DNA of 64,000 nt from Chrysemys picta bellii (lineage: Eukaryota; Chordata; Testudines; Emydidae). The notes under the pieces were generated by a model, which saw only the letters and a program-made list of their open reading frames with translations, searched no databases and had not been told where the DNA came from. Position 1 is the stretch's first letter, and the number at the start of each line of letters is the position of its first letter. Location of the stretch: NCBI RefSeq assembly GCF_011386835.1, contig NC_088805.1, positions 15,372,836 to 15,436,835 on the forward strand. Direction: 5' to 3'. This document shows, piece by piece, positions 42,147 through 54,526 of this stretch. Made by a program: the position numbers and the translations under genes.

Positions 42147-44954
42147 TCATTTGTTTACACGCAAGCTCTTCTAACCTTGGACAAGAGGGGTCTGCATCCT
42201 GCATCTCACCCACGCCCACCACCCCTGCCTCATCCTTCACAACACAAAGGGGCCTTCTTTCCACCGCACCAGGGAACACACACCTGCCCCACAGCACCGC
42301 GGCTTGGAATGGTCTATTCCAGCAGCAGTTCCACTCCCTAGGCCTCCTCGCCCCCTGAGAGAAAAGCAGCTGATTGTGCTACAGCCAGAAGTCTCACAAA
42401 CAAGGCTGGGAGTTCTCCCTCCACCGGACCCCTATCCAGCAATCCGTGCCAAAGCCGCCTCGGGAGCGAGTGCCCTACAAGGCCCCTGCGTGTAATGAAC
42501 TATTTCCCAGCCTAGAACATTATGGAAGGAACACGGGAAAGGCCATTACCTGAGCTAATGAAATAATTAAGGAAAGGTCAAGCATGCAAATCCCCTCCAC
42601 CCCTCCAAGCAAGGTCATTTCCAGCAGCAGCTGCAGCCAGAACTGGGTGGTAATTAGGCAGCCGAGTCATTACTAACACTAACCCTCAGGAGATTTCACT
42701 GGGCAGCACCTAAGAAGGAGGAAGTGCTGCATTTTTGTGCGGGGCAAAATGTGGGTGCCCCAGCTGTAGGGAATGGGGAAACGGTAGCTGTTAGAATAGG
42801 GAACCAGGCATTCATAAGCAGAAATGCTCATGCAAATCTTTACCCCATCTTCAACATACAGTCTCTGTCCCGAAGATAGCCATGAGAATGCATCGAGCGC
42901 CCTGCCCAAGAGCTGGGAACAAGGGGGAGGGCTATGGCATAATGAATGAACCTGCTAAATGAGCTCTGGTCCTCCACTATCAGACTTCACCTCTCCCTCA
43001 AGTTGCCATGCTATGGGGCTACGGCTCTCCCCACGGGCTATGCCAAGCAGCAGATCACAGCTCCCTGAACGCTCCTTTTCAGGGGAACAGAAACATGCTG
43101 ATCACTCGTGGGTGTAGTGCATCAGCCACAACCCGGCTGAGAATCCAGGCCACGCACTGGGATCTGAGGGCTGCCTTGTCCTTCCGGCAAAGCCCTGCTT
43201 CCTGCCAGCCAGGCTCCTTTCTGTAATAACCCAACCAACGTTTAGGAAGTGCTTGGAGTGAAATGTCCATGCTTTAGCGGGCTCCCTGTTGAACAGAGAG
43301 CTCTGAGAGGCGGGGGAAGTGGATGAGTGAGGTGAAGGGGAACCAATGATCAGCCATGCTGAGTCCAGTGGCCGCCACGTTCTATCGTTTTTCCTTCCCC
43401 GGCTTTGAACGTATCACCCACTTGGACTTCCCACTCCAGCCACTCGTCCTCCTGCAGACACTTCATTTCCTGGCCTCTGAGGAACCCACTGGGTTGGAGT
43501 CGCTAGGTTTTATGAGTGTTTGGCATGAGACCGCCATCCCGTGACAAGCCACAGGCCAGACAGGGCATGAGGGTGATGCTGCTGTGTCATGTTGTTTATG
43601 GGCTTTCCTAGCACTTCACAGACATGCCCGAAATGAACCTCACAACCTCCCCCTTTCTGCCACATGCTTGGTTAACACTGCCCTTCCAGCTCTACGCAGC
43701 TGTTCGTAGAGTCAGGGAAGCAGCTTTATATCGGGGCATCTTCTCAGCCCTGTGGCTTGAGACATTTAAAACTAGAAAGGACAAAGCCAGAGAAAATACA
43801 TTGTATGGGGCTAGATGACCCTAACAGGAGGGCAGGATGGATGAAAGCTGGGGGGTTTCTTCCAGAGGATCCTAGTCTACTTGAAGGTGTGTACAAGTCT
43901 GAGTGTTTTAGCTACATAATTAAACCAGAAATCAGGCACATTTCTATTCTATACAAGTACTTATCCCATATCCATTGCCATGGTACCCGAGTGCCTTCCA
44001 GCAATGAATTCAGCCAAGTGACTGCTGTGTGGTCTTACCTAGCTCTTGGTTTCGATGCACCAACCTCTCGCAGCCTTCGCTAGGAGTCCTTTGCCAGCTA
44101 TGATGCTGTGCTAGCCAAGAGCTTTCTGAGGAGGGAGACTTGTCGGTACAGAGAGGAACCAGAACGGCACCAGCACATCAAAGGGGCGCTATGTATCGAG
44201 CCTCAGAACCCACCGATTTCATAACAGCTCGACTGCTTACTCCCTGGGACGTGCGGGGTGGGGGGAAGGAGAGGAGAACCAGGGGGCTAAAATTAGATGA
44301 ACAGGTGGCCTTCAAACGCCCTATCCTTCCCTCAGGACTGAACAAGGGAATCACCAGGCTGGTCTCGTCCAAACCAGCTCTGGGCAGCTGCTCCAGCCGG
44401 CTGGCCTCCTTCAGGGACGTTATTTTATCACCCTCGCAGGAGGCACTTTGCTTGGGTTGGGTTTGTTTTTCTGGTCTTTTCCCTCCAGCTGCTGCCTGGG
44501 GCAGCGGTTACCAGAACACGTCCCTGTTAGTGCGGCTCCTGTGGAGCTAGACTGCTGCAGGGCGGGGGGCAGGGCTGAGGCAGAAGCACCAGGCCTCTGC
44601 ATGAGTGGCCCTGGTCTCCCATTGATCCCCCAGGATCCACAGTGTGTGGGGCAGGTCCCACAGCCTCCTCCTCGCTGGGGGCAAACCCTGACCTCCAGCG
44701 GAAGATTTCCTCCCCGGGAGAGGGTAGTGTGACCCACGGTTTGATCCTCTTACAGTGTTCACACCTGGGATGCTGGAAAGGGTTTGAAATGTTCTGCCCC
44801 GTGAGCCTGCTACAGCCATAAATAATACGCCAGACCCTGAAGGCCTCGCCCAGTCCTTATGGAAACAAAACCCACAGTGACTCCACAAAGAGCTTGGCTG
44901 AGGGAAAGCCAAAGGGCTCAGGACATGGAATAATAATGCTATAATATGCTTCAC
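42147..44954. other. Unassigned intergenic sequence
   Basis: AAACTAGAAAGGACAAAGCC at about 43768 resembles a CR1 fragment. No exon recognised. The frame at 44140-44550 has no motif. Confidence 0.45.
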
Positions 44955-45075
44955 CCCCAAATAGCCCACTGCATCCAGATATCTCAAAGCACTGCACAGA
45001 GGAGAGCAACACTTTACAGATGGGGAAACTGAGGCACAGAGGGTGGAGACCTCCTCCAAGTCCCAGCCTCATTCA
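44955..45075 (+). mobile_element. MIR-type CORE-SINE remnant
   Basis: ATATCTCAAAGCACTGCACA, ACTTTACAGATGGGGAAACT and GAGGCACAGAGG are MIR landmarks. Confidence 0.7.
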
Positions 45076-45746
45076 GGCACTTGTAAGTCACCCAGCTGCA
45101 TCAGGTGGCGACATGGGGCCCAATTTTCAAGTGCTCAGCATCCAATTCTTGGAAATCCAGCCACTTATTTTGGTGTGTAAATGGAAGCTGGGCTCGTCTG
45201 AATCTGGCCCATACAGCCAGGTGTCAGCAGTGGGCTGAAGGCCCCCAGCCCACCCCTCCTCATATACACATTGAACAGCAAGCGTGACAAGACAGCACCT
45301 TGTGGTACCCCAAAGCCAGCAGGGCACCTGAGCAGCTACCAAGTGCTAGCTTCTGGGACCCCTCACCAGGAATGTTTTGCACCTGTGCACGACGGATGGG
45401 GCCCAGTCTCCTCTCATCTGGCTAGGAATAACAGATGTGTCCACGCTCCTTCAGGATCAATGGTTTTGAAGGTGGCTGATGGATCTAAACTAATCCACAG
45501 GTCCATCGACTCTGGGAACTTGGCCCAGAGATTATCCTTAATGAGGGACATGCGCTGTCCATCAGTGCTTTGTTAACCGAGTGCAGGGAAAGCGCTACAA
45601 TTCCCCACAGGAGCTAACACGAGGCAGTCTAGCTTTTCCCTCTCATGCTTCACGCTCTGCATCACGCCGCTGCTGCTACCCCCCTGAAACCGCTTTTATT
45701 TCTTTGATTCCTTGTTAATCAAAAGCCAATTTCCCGGCCACATTCA

Positions 45747-45805
45747 GGAGGCCTAGTGACTACAGCACTTGGCGTTCACCTCTGCGGAGTCAGGTTCAGA
45801 TCCTG
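45747..45805 (+). repeat. tRNA-like SINE head or tRNA relic
   Basis: TAGTGACTACAGCACTTGG resembles a polymerase III A box, and GGTTCAGATCC about 37 bases later resembles a B box (consensus GGTTCRANNCC). No full cloverleaf is apparent, so it is not called a tRNA gene. Confidence 0.35.
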
Positions 45806-47474
45806 AGTGTCAGGAGCCTGATGAATCTCAGCTCCGTCCCTAGCAGAAATAAAAACCTTGACCACATGCAGTTCAGCACAGCTCTCAACCTCGGCTGTCG
45901 GAGAGGCCCAGAAATGAGCTGATCCAGAGACTAAGGGGCAAATTCAGCCTTGGTGTCAGCTAGTATGGACTTCAGTGTAGCCTCACCCGTTTGGATGGGG
46001 GCTGAAATTGGCCCTTAGGACGTTTCAGCACCTAGAGATGTGGGTCCATCAGGTGAGGTTTACACAGTATTCCGGGAAGGGAGCCCTGGCCTGTACATGA
46101 ACAGAAATGACTTCAGTTACAGGGGCTGCAGCCTTCCCAGGCATAAGCGACCTCTGTGTTTCCTGAAGGGAGAACGGAAAGAACCAGATACTAATGAATG
46201 AGCCGTTCTCTGGCCCCTTCGGCATCTGGCAGGGATTTCATCTTGCTCTCCGGGAGGCAGAGCTGTAGCCGATGGAATATCCGGCTAGCCGATAGCCTGA
46301 CTGTTGTCTGGGCTCTCTGCTGTCTCCTGGGCCACCCCCTCTTCCTCACCAGCCTGCTGGGATGTTTTGCACCTTTGCACGAGGGATGGGGCCAGCTGTG
46401 TGTGGCCTGGCTGATGGCAACCTCCAGACCATCAAGGGGAAGAGGCGCCATCAATGAGCAAATCCACAGAGCGCTCCAGGCCCGCTGCTGCTTCCATTGA
46501 AGCCAATGGGCGATTGGCCACTGATTTCAGTGGGACCAGGATCGGATCCCAGCGCGAGCGTGTGTCTCTTTCTCTTCTTCTCCTTCTAGCTTCTCCCCTC
46601 CCCCTACTCTCGCCAGCCCCTGCTGCCTCTGATCCTCATCTCGCTCTGGGCAGCGCCTTGTTATTCCACTAACAGGCTGGCGAACGTGGTTACTGATTCA
46701 TAGTGATGCATACCCCCGTTAGGCTGCGCGTATTTTATTAGAGGGACTCGTTTTAATTAGGACGAGGCTGAGAATATAGCGTCTACCTTAATTAACACTC
46801 TAGGGGAGCAGTATTCCCGGCATAGCTGCAAGTCATTTCTAGCAGTGAGTGACTCAGATGAGCCTGCGTACTGGTTGTTAGAGGGGAGACGGGCCCTGAT
46901 GCCTCCCATGCTGCTCGGCCGATGGTCCCTGGTGGATCCCTTTCTCCTTGGCCTTTGCCAGCCTCGGGGGCAAAGGAACTAAGCAGGGCGTCATCAGGAT
47001 ACTGAAGGACTTGTTCACCTGTGAAACAGCCGTGCTGACACCACAGAACCTTGTGTATGATTCGGTTTCACTGCCCCCTCAATGTTTTCCTCTCCCTTTT
47101 AATTCCCTGGGGCTGGGAGCTGCTGGCAACTCACCTGACTTCGTGTGGCGGCGCTGCTCTTTCCAGGGCCCACAACAAAACAAGCACTGCTGGTGTTTCC
47201 CAGCCGCCGCTGCCTTCTCCTGTTTCTCACCGAAGTTTCACCAGCTTCAGTATCTTGGGGCACTGGCCTGGAACCAAGCTCCAGGGAGACACAAACCTCG
47301 TGAGAAAGGTCAGAGCCCTGGCCCCTGCAACGCTCCCCAATCAATGGCTCTGAGGCAGAAGGCCATGCAGTCTCTACCAAGTGTTTCAGGAGCTCGTTGA
47401 AGGAACTTGATAAATGCCCTTTTAGAGTCCTAGGTTTTAACGTCAGTGCTGGCCGGCAATGCAAGGTTATCATT

Positions 47475-47602
47475 GTACTAGGGTGAAATTCACCCCTGTG
47501 CAGAGAGTCTGCACCACTTAAGCCCTCAAAATAGGTTTTAAGTGAGACTTATATGGTGCACAGGCTTTTTACTGGCCTTTGCATAGGGGTGAATTTCCTC
47601 CA
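47475..47602. repeat. Foldback repeat (GGTGAAATTCACC ends)
   Basis: AGGGTGAAATTCACCCCTGT at the left opposes GCATAGGGGTGAATTTCCTC at the right. Internally TCTGCACCACTTAAG and TTTTAAGTGAGACTTATATG are inverse-like. Confidence 0.55.
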
Positions 47603-50600
47603 CTACTGAACCTTAGTGATAGCACCATTGCTCTTTCCTGCCAACAATCTGCAAAGTGATTAAACACCTCAGCTGGGGCAGGTAGGCATAGCTCCATCCC
47701 AGTCAATGAAACCACATCGATCTGCAGCAGCTGAGGAGCTAGCCCAAGAACTAGGACGACCGAACTTTCAACGGGCACCAAAGGAGCATTTCAGCAGCAC
47801 GAGGTGTCAGAATCACAGTGTAACTGGCAATCCAGATCCCCTGAGTCTCAGGACTAACAACTGCTGGAGGAAGACAAGGCATATTCTTCTAGCCCCTCCA
47901 AATAAGAGGATAAAACACCAAAAAAAAAAAAGGGGGGGGGAACAAAAGAAATGCTGGCCCGTCTGAAGGACCATGTCCACCTGATGGAAGCAAAGCTCTA
48001 ACACCACATGACATAGTCTAGGGAATCACAATCCATCTCAAACAGGGGGCATTATTAAAGAAAATAACTACAAACTATAGATACAAACAAAAAGACCTCC
48101 ACACAGCTTGAGTTCCAGCTTTGTCTCCCTTCTTCGCCAGGTCCACCAAGTCACCTTGTCTGAGGGGCCTCTACAGCTCACCTAGTGGCTGAATATATGT
48201 TGCAAGTAAATGTATTGCACTGCCAATGGCTGTGGGAACCTGAGAAAAACCTGTTATAATACTGAGTAACAACCAAAGTCCCCTCTCCCACCCACCAAGA
48301 AGAAACAACAAGGAAGAACAAACTTGCCGCTGTTGCTCCACCATCTAATCACTGCCTGAGCAATCGGCCATTTGACTAGGGAGAAGGGAAGAGAATCTGT
48401 TGATCAGAGTCCAGAGAAAATGGGTGTGAGAGTAAAGCACTGAGCCTCTCATGGTGGAGAATCCCACTCATGCACCTCTCTGTACACAATCCCTCCCTGC
48501 TTAAAACTTCTTGCAGATGCTGGTTCACCGTCCAGTCTGGAGACGTGCACATGCTATGGCTGAGCCGTTGGAAGAATAAGGTTGGTAACGGCTGCATGGT
48601 GACTTACAAAACAGCATTTCAAAAACAAGTGGCAAATCTGCTGAGCCGGCGGCCCTGCATTGCGAGCGGTCTCCAGGCCGCAGCGTTCCAGGAATCATGG
48701 CACCCAGGGAGAAGAGCCCAGACTTCCATAATATGTGTGCTGCCTCCTCTCATTCAATCTGCACACGCTGTGGCTACTCGGGGGCTCTAATTGCTCTGGT
48801 AGCTCAGAGAGCATTTGCTGTTGCAGGTCAGAGCTGTATACTCAATCTTTACCTGCTGGAGGTTTCCTTCACACTCAGCCAGGGACTGTGGGGAGAAATG
48901 AGAGTCCAATAGGATGGATGAAAAAAAGAGCAGCTCCTTCCTTCTCAGGAGTCTTGTCGACATGGATGTCAAATGCTGCATTTGGGACACAACTCACTGC
49001 TCTCCTGTGGACTGGGGGGGGGGGGGGATGAGCAGACATTATCCAGCCCCTGTTCAGCATCTGATCTGGAGTCTGGCTCTTGTACTACAGGGGAAACTGG
49101 AATTTACGGCATATTCCCAATGCCAGAGAACTCTAGGGTTATTCTAGGCCTGGAGCGGGGGCTCGATTGTTGGTATTTATTTGTTTGGGCTGTGACAACA
49201 CCAAGGCCCTGCGGGAATTCGCCGAGGGACCCTTAATGAACCTGCGGTAGGGCAAGGAGTGAAAACAGCACCAGGGCTCCCAATTAATGGCCCTGCACCT
49301 CAGGTGCAAACAACAGATTGAGTGGGTAATGATTTTGTGATCGGTGTCAGCAGGGGCTATAATTCAGCAGGGCCCTGCTCTGCCCAGGGCTGGAGAGGTC
49401 TCCTCAGGGCCTCCTGGAGCAGTGAGAGCCTGGCTCAGGCCTTTCTGATGGCCTCACATACCAGACTGCTCAGCCCCGGGGCCTGCGGAGCAGCAATCTG
49501 AGAGGGGATTTGGTAGGTTATACTGTGAGGCCTGCAGGTGAAAATGAGCTGGGTCACCTCAGCCCAACTTCTCGGGACTGGGGGAGAGGCTGGGAGTGGT
49601 CTGCGTGTGATGTCGCCTGGCGAGGAACTGCGAAGCCGCCAGCAGGGCAGGTGTGGTGGACATCAGGCCCTCCGTGTTGTTTTGCTGATAGCAACCGGCA
49701 CAAACAAACAAGGGAACCCAATGCAAAGGCAAACAGGAGAACTGCCAGCCCCACACACCAGGTTTGGCATGCCCCAGCTCCCACACACCAGCTCTGGACA
49801 TGACCTCTCCTCACAGGCCAGAGAGCCCACTCCAGCGGCCATAGGTGTCGGGTGCGGACAGGGGAGGTTGCACACAGGACCTTGGCCCTGCCAGCTGGGA
49901 GGACACTGAGCAGCTTGGCAGGTGGCCCACAATGCCTTTCCCCAGCCCCGCACACACGGTACCAGATCCGCACATTCCCTCACCCCAGAGGGGAAATCCC
50001 ATTGTCCCTCTGCACACTCTCAGGGTAAGTGCAATGCTCAGCCTGCCGAGTGCCAAGCTGCCCGACCCTCCTCCTGATCCGGGCTGTGCGGATTCAGCAC
50101 CCTGTGCCGAGGGGCTGGGACTGAGTCCCTCCTTCAGGCATTGGCTGATGCCCCTGGGGATCTGGAGGGGCCAGAGAGCACTTTTGCTTAGTTGGACGAG
50201 TCCCTTTGAAAATCGGGTCACTGTTAGTCAGATGCCTCATTAAGGACTTCAGTGTCCCACTTTGCGAACCATCTGGGCTGAACATCACTACATCTATAAT
50301 TCCCGGACCCAGAATGCACTGGGCCTCTCGTGTACGGCCAGCATTGCTTCTCCAGGATGGTCTACAGCACAGATAGCTTCTTCCCAGGAGATCCCACCAT
50401 TAGCCCTTTGTACCCAACGTTATTATTTCACTCCTGTCGCTGCCATGCGTTCCCTGCTGGAGAGATGTTGGGTTTTGTGCAGAGGATTGCAGCCGGAGGG
50501 TGAGGGGGTTACTTCCACTCCCTGTTTCTAAAATCTCAGCTCCCCAGCTGGGTTGGTAGAAAAGCCTAGGCCCAAGAGTGGGGTAAGAAAACAGTAACAG

Positions 50601-50836
50601 AGGAATTCCCTGCACCAGCAATTCAGCTCTTCTGTGTTCCTAAGTTGGCGGTTGTTAAGGTTCCACTTATCAGTAGCTATAGCAGTGGTTTTCTGGCACC
50701 TCCCCAGTCTCCTCCTTCTCCCTTTGGGATCCCCCAGGTCTCAGCTCAGGGTTAGTCAACACTAACGATCTGCTACACACTCTCAAACACTCAGCCGGCA
50801 GTGCACAGGCTGAGCTGCAGTTCGGAGGGCCGGAAC

Positions 50837-51928
50837 ATGGCCTCCAAGCCTAACAAAACTTGGAACAACGTGCGTCTGCTTCATTCCATCACCGATGGCC
50901 TGAAGAAGGAGGGGGACCCTGCTTCCCCCTCTGCTCAGAACACGGCATCTGCTCACAACAAAGAGAGGAAGCAGCAGAGGAGAACAAATAATTCCGTGAG
51001 CCCAGACACAGGCGAAGCCCAGGGTACTGGAGACGAACGGCAGGAGGAGACCCCGACCCCCCGAGACCCCAAGAGACAGAGCGTAGGCGAAGAGCGAATG
51101 GCTCAGCTCCGAAGCCAGCTGCGAGCCCAGGTGTCCGTCAGGGAGCCGCAGGAGAACCCAAGCCCAGGCAGCCGGGTGATGGAGCTGGTAGAGAAATTCA
51201 TGCATGGGGAGGCGGATGATGGAGGAGCTCTGTCTCCAAACAGCAGCACAGGCCCCGAGGGCACAGCAGACAGTGCCTGTGCAGTGTATGGGCAGCACAG
51301 CGACCCTGCTGGCTACGCCGGGGAGCTCCCTGCAGAGGTGGAGAAGCTGCAGAAGGAGCTGGCGGCACTGAGAGGAGAGGTGACTGCCAGCATCGAGGCC
51401 ATGAGGAAGGACGTGACTGAGGAGCTGAACAGCCTGCGTGAGACCCTGCAAGCTTACGGCGAACATCACACGCCACTTGTCTCAGAACTGAGCCCACTGG
51501 GAGAGGAGGACAAGGCCACATTTGGCCAGCTGAAAGGCACTTACCACAGGGCTGGACAGAGAGAAAAGCCGGGGGGGCAGATCCCATCAACCTTGGAGGA
51601 GCAGTTCAAGGCTCGCTCCGTACCCTCCCTCTGCCCACTGCCAGGCCCCACCAGAAACCAAGTCCTGCTCCGAGCCATGACCCTCGTCACAGCCCAAAAA
51701 GCCCTGACTGGTAAACTAGGGCCCCGATCCAACTCCGACCCTGTGGAGCCATTGCAGGGGAAAAGCACCTTTCTACCCCCTGCAAACCTGAAACCCGCTG
51801 GCAAGAAGCAGCCTAAAAAGATCATAGCACCTCCAACTGCCAGGGGCCACCAGGAGACAGGAAAGTGTGGCCACAAAATGGCCAGCAGAATGGTGATACC
51901 TCACCCACCATACGACAGCACCATATGA
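50837..51928 (+). CDS. Uncharacterised intronless coiled-coil protein (363 aa)
   Basis: This is the longest free-standing frame in the window. The ATG at 50837 has a good context (A at -3, G at +4). The frame is open 27 codons further upstream to a stop at 50753, and a GTG at 50801 is not a plausible start. The protein begins M-A-S-K-P-N-K-T-W-N-N-V-R-L-L-H. It has a basic patch at about 41-50, a polar disordered stretch to about 110, a helix around 112-122 (V-M-E-L-V-E-K-F-M-H), and a heptad-like coiled coil at about 164-207 (E-V-E-K-L-Q-K-E-L-A-A-L-R-G). The tail is basic and proline-rich (K-K-Q-P-K-K at 323-328). No signal peptide, membrane segment, zinc knuckle or catalytic motif is visible. 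AATAAA follows 215 bases after the stop. I do not recognise the family. A lineage-specific gene, a retrocopy or a domesticated gag-like gene are all possible. That it is translated is an inference from length and amino-acid pattern. Confidence 0.6.
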   Translation: MASKPNKTWNNVRLLHSITDGLKKEGDPASPSAQNTASAHNKERKQQRRTNNSVSPDTGEAQGTGDERQEETPTPRDPKRQSVGEERMAQLRSQLRAQVSVREPQENPSPGSRVMELVEKFMHGEADDGGALSPNSSTGPEGTADSACAVYGQHSDPAGYAGELPAEVEKLQKELAALRGEVTASIEAMRKDVTEELNSLRETLQAYGEHHTPLVSELSPLGEEDKATFGQLKGTYHRAGQREKPGGQIPSTLEEQFKARSVPSLCPLPGPTRNQVLLRAMTLVTAQKALTGKLGPRSNSDPVEPLQGKSTFLPPANLKPAGKKQPKKIIAPPTARGHQETGKCGHKMASRMVIPHPPYDSTI

Positions 51929-52142
51929 CAGCCCACTGCGCGAGCCAGGCATGGGAGAGGACGGTCAATGGGCTTTTGTTCTGCTAACAGAGCAGCCCCC
52001 GCCTCCAATCCTATCTGAATGGAGATGTTAGGAGAGGGAACTAGCCAAGCACTGTGTAAAATACTGAGGCACCAGCATCGAATTCGTGGGCTGCAGGGAT
52101 CACTGCAGAGCACGGATCCTGTAGCCGGCACAATCGCCAGGA

Positions 52143-52148
52143 AATAAA
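52143..52148 (+). terminator. Candidate polyadenylation signal for the 363-aa ORF
   Basis: AATAAA lies 215 bases past the stop codon. No clear GT-rich downstream element was evaluated. Confidence 0.4.
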
Positions 52149-54052
52149 GCACACCATGGTGCCCTGCAGGGAAGGAGCGCACAGAGCCTGGCCACAGCTG
52201 CACTCTCCGCACAGAAGCCTAGGTGTCCTCCAGACGGGTATACTGCAGCCAGCACAGAAATGCGGTCTTTGATTCCTTCCAGGGCTACTCTCCGTGGAGC
52301 GGCAGTGAGCAATGACTGGCCATACTGTTGTTCCAAGCCAGAGCAGTGGCTTTTAAGCTCCTTTTTATGGGCAGTCTGATGCATAATCTGTTTAGTCTTT
52401 AATTTTTTTAATTAGCACCTGGTTGTTAAAGCGATAGACCCTTAAAAAAAACCCAACAACCTTGCAGTAAAGAAAGGCTGATGCTACGACAGGTATTTAA
52501 TGCTAAGTAACAATACGCCGCTTTGCTAGGAGATGTTCCGGGAACAGCACAGAGTTGGTACAGCTGCAAATTGCTAAATTACAACAGTAGCTTTCAGTCT
52601 TCTCCTTGGGTGGAGATGCCTGAAAGGTGAGGGCTCCCATGTGTCATTTACGATCTACAGAGCAGACTGCACTATGTAATGCAACCAAAAGGCTGTGTAA
52701 ATGATGTGTAACTTACCTAGTAACTGCTCAAGGCAGCAGCGGTTGAAGGGGAAATGTTATGCTGAAACGAGAGATGGTAAAGGGAGACGTATAATGCTTA
52801 AATCACAATGCTTATGGTTCACTGGGGATGTGCTGTTACTACCAAGTGAAAGGTTTGGGGCGGGGGGGCGGGTTGAGATAACCGAACTGGAGGAATATAG
52901 AGTACAGGTGGGCTCAGACCAAAACTCTGGAACCTTAACATATGTTTGAAATCCAGGGCAGGATTCAGAGCCGAACGGGTCATCTTTATAGCTGGCCAAA
53001 CCAAAACCCTAGATTGGTCAAACTCAATAATGAGCCAAACCAAAACGGTGCTTAGATACTAAGATGACAGGCACCTGAGCAACAGCTAGAAAGACAGATC
53101 TGACTACTCCCCAACTTTGGAATGTCTGAAATCCAGATCTGGATTCAAATCTCATGGCCTAGCCCATCCCTAGTATATATTGTTATCCGTATGCATGTGG
53201 TGAGGGGGTGGGCAGCTCTGCAGTGCTGCTCATGCATTAATAACCTGCCCAGGGGATAGCTTGATTTAAGAGGTGTTGAGTAAGAGCACCATAGAGTTCA
53301 AGGTATTTTGGTAGCTACAGATCAGGCTACAGATGCACCGAGCACAGAGTTAGAGAGGAGCTCAGTAGATTGCTTTATGTCTCTAGTAACATGCCTGAAA
53401 ATGAAATGGGGGCAAGGACACGTCCATTTCGATTATAGTAGGGGAATCAAACCTTCCTCCTTCCTTAATTCTAAACCACTCCATATGTCCCTTTTGCCCA
53501 GACCCTCCAAGGTATGTAAGTGCCCAACTCCCATTGATTCAATGGGAGATAAGCGCCTAAATATCTTTGAGGTTCTGGGCCTTTCGGACCAGCATGTCCA
53601 TCATGCCCTGAAACACTATCACTAAGGGGTTTGCATTGGGTGTGATCTGAGCCTACACACAGGCCTTTCTCTGTACTTATAGCGCGAGTTGTGAGTGTAA
53701 CATACCAACTGAGCTGGGTATTTTCCTCTCATTGCAGACGTCATTTTAAACCTACTCCCCTCTGCTATTTTAATGAAATGCTGGGATGATTTAATTACTG
53801 GATGAAGGGAGCCCTCGTTTGATGCCATTTACAGCTATTGCCCCATAACAGGAGATAAACCCCCGGCTTGCCTCAGCAGCTGAGGGTTACCAGCAGGGAT
53901 CCTAGTTTTCCACGATAAAAAAAATTTCTCGGATTACAAAAATACAAAAATCTGTTTTTCCGCGATTGAAATGAAATGCTGAACTTTACTGTCCCTAGCC
54001 ATAATATATATATATATAGGGTGTCGGTTGAACACAATGTTTTATTGATATA
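52149..54052. other. Unassigned intergenic sequence
   Basis: The perfect palindrome CTCCCATTGATTCAATGGGAG lies at 53528-53548 (written as arms CTCCCATTGA and TCAATGGGAG around one T). A short (TA)n tract is at about 54006-54018. 53890-54000 has TTTTCC-CGATNAAA phrases on both sides and may be a small TIR element. No gene recognised. Confidence 0.45.
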
Positions 54053-54216
54053 CAGTGGAACCCCGTTTATCCAATCTAATTGGGACCAGGACCATATCAG
54101 ATAATGAAAAATGGGCAAAGGGCAGCGGCTCCCACAGCAGGCCTCGGGCTGTCAGCCCCGGTTTGGTTAATATGGAGAGCTGGATAATGGAGGCTCTGAT
54201 AAACAGGGGTCTACTG
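54053..54216. mobile_element. Mariner/Tigger-type nonautonomous element
   Basis: The left end CAGTGGAACCCCGTTTATCC and the reversed right end CAGTAGACCCCTGTTTATCA are inverse, the CAGT...ACTG style of pogo/Tigger elements. TA precedes the left end. The base pair after the right end is CA, probably a decayed TA. Confidence 0.75.
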
Positions 54217-54526
54217 CAGTTAATATATGGCTTTATTTTTTCCACAAAATGTAAAAAGTAAAGATTCTCTGTAAAAACACAAACTCTGCATTTTTCTGCC
54301 TCTTCCCCTGCAAACAGATTTCTGGGATCCCTGGGTATCAGTCCAAGTGCAGGGCAGGGAGAGGCAGCAGCTTCTGGAACATTTCACGTTTTTGTTGGGT
54401 CTCTCAGATGCTTTAGCACTGGGCAGTGTAGGTGGAGACCAAGCCACCCCACTGGCTTAGTAGAGGGGGCATGGTCATGAGGTCATCATTGGGCAGGACC
54501 AATCTATGTCCAACCTAGATCTAAGG
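54217..54526. other. Short unassigned sequence
   Basis: No feature recognised. Confidence 0.4.

Larger units (their letters stand above)
45076..50752. other. Long stretch without recognised genes
   Basis: Two related 35-45 base blocks lie about 1 kb apart (45371-45410 and 46361-46395). A tRNA-like segment is at 45747-45805, a foldback repeat at 47475-47602, an A/G homopolymer pair at about 47919-47940 and a G run at about 49012-49027. Open frames at 47051-47473 and 49510-50243 overlap on both strands and show no family signature. The stop at 50753 closes the frame of the next gene. Confidence 0.5.

Noticed and set aside
41610..42174. Frames of 120-184 codons rich in P, A and G
   Set aside because: CpG-rich core of the hAT element 41605-42138, with frames in all phases on both strands.
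44871..44885. CACAGTG heptamer next to AACAAAACCC
   Set aside because: The order and spacing do not fit a V or J recombination signal, and no V-type coding precedes it.
50801..50836. Upstream GTG as start of the 363-aa ORF
   Set aside because: Vertebrate translation rarely starts at GTG. ATG at 50837 has a better context.
50783..51469. 228-codon minus-strand frame
   Set aside because: It is antisense to the 363-aa ORF. The plus-strand protein has a heptad pattern and good start context, whereas the minus frame is Leu/Ser/Cys-rich without motif.
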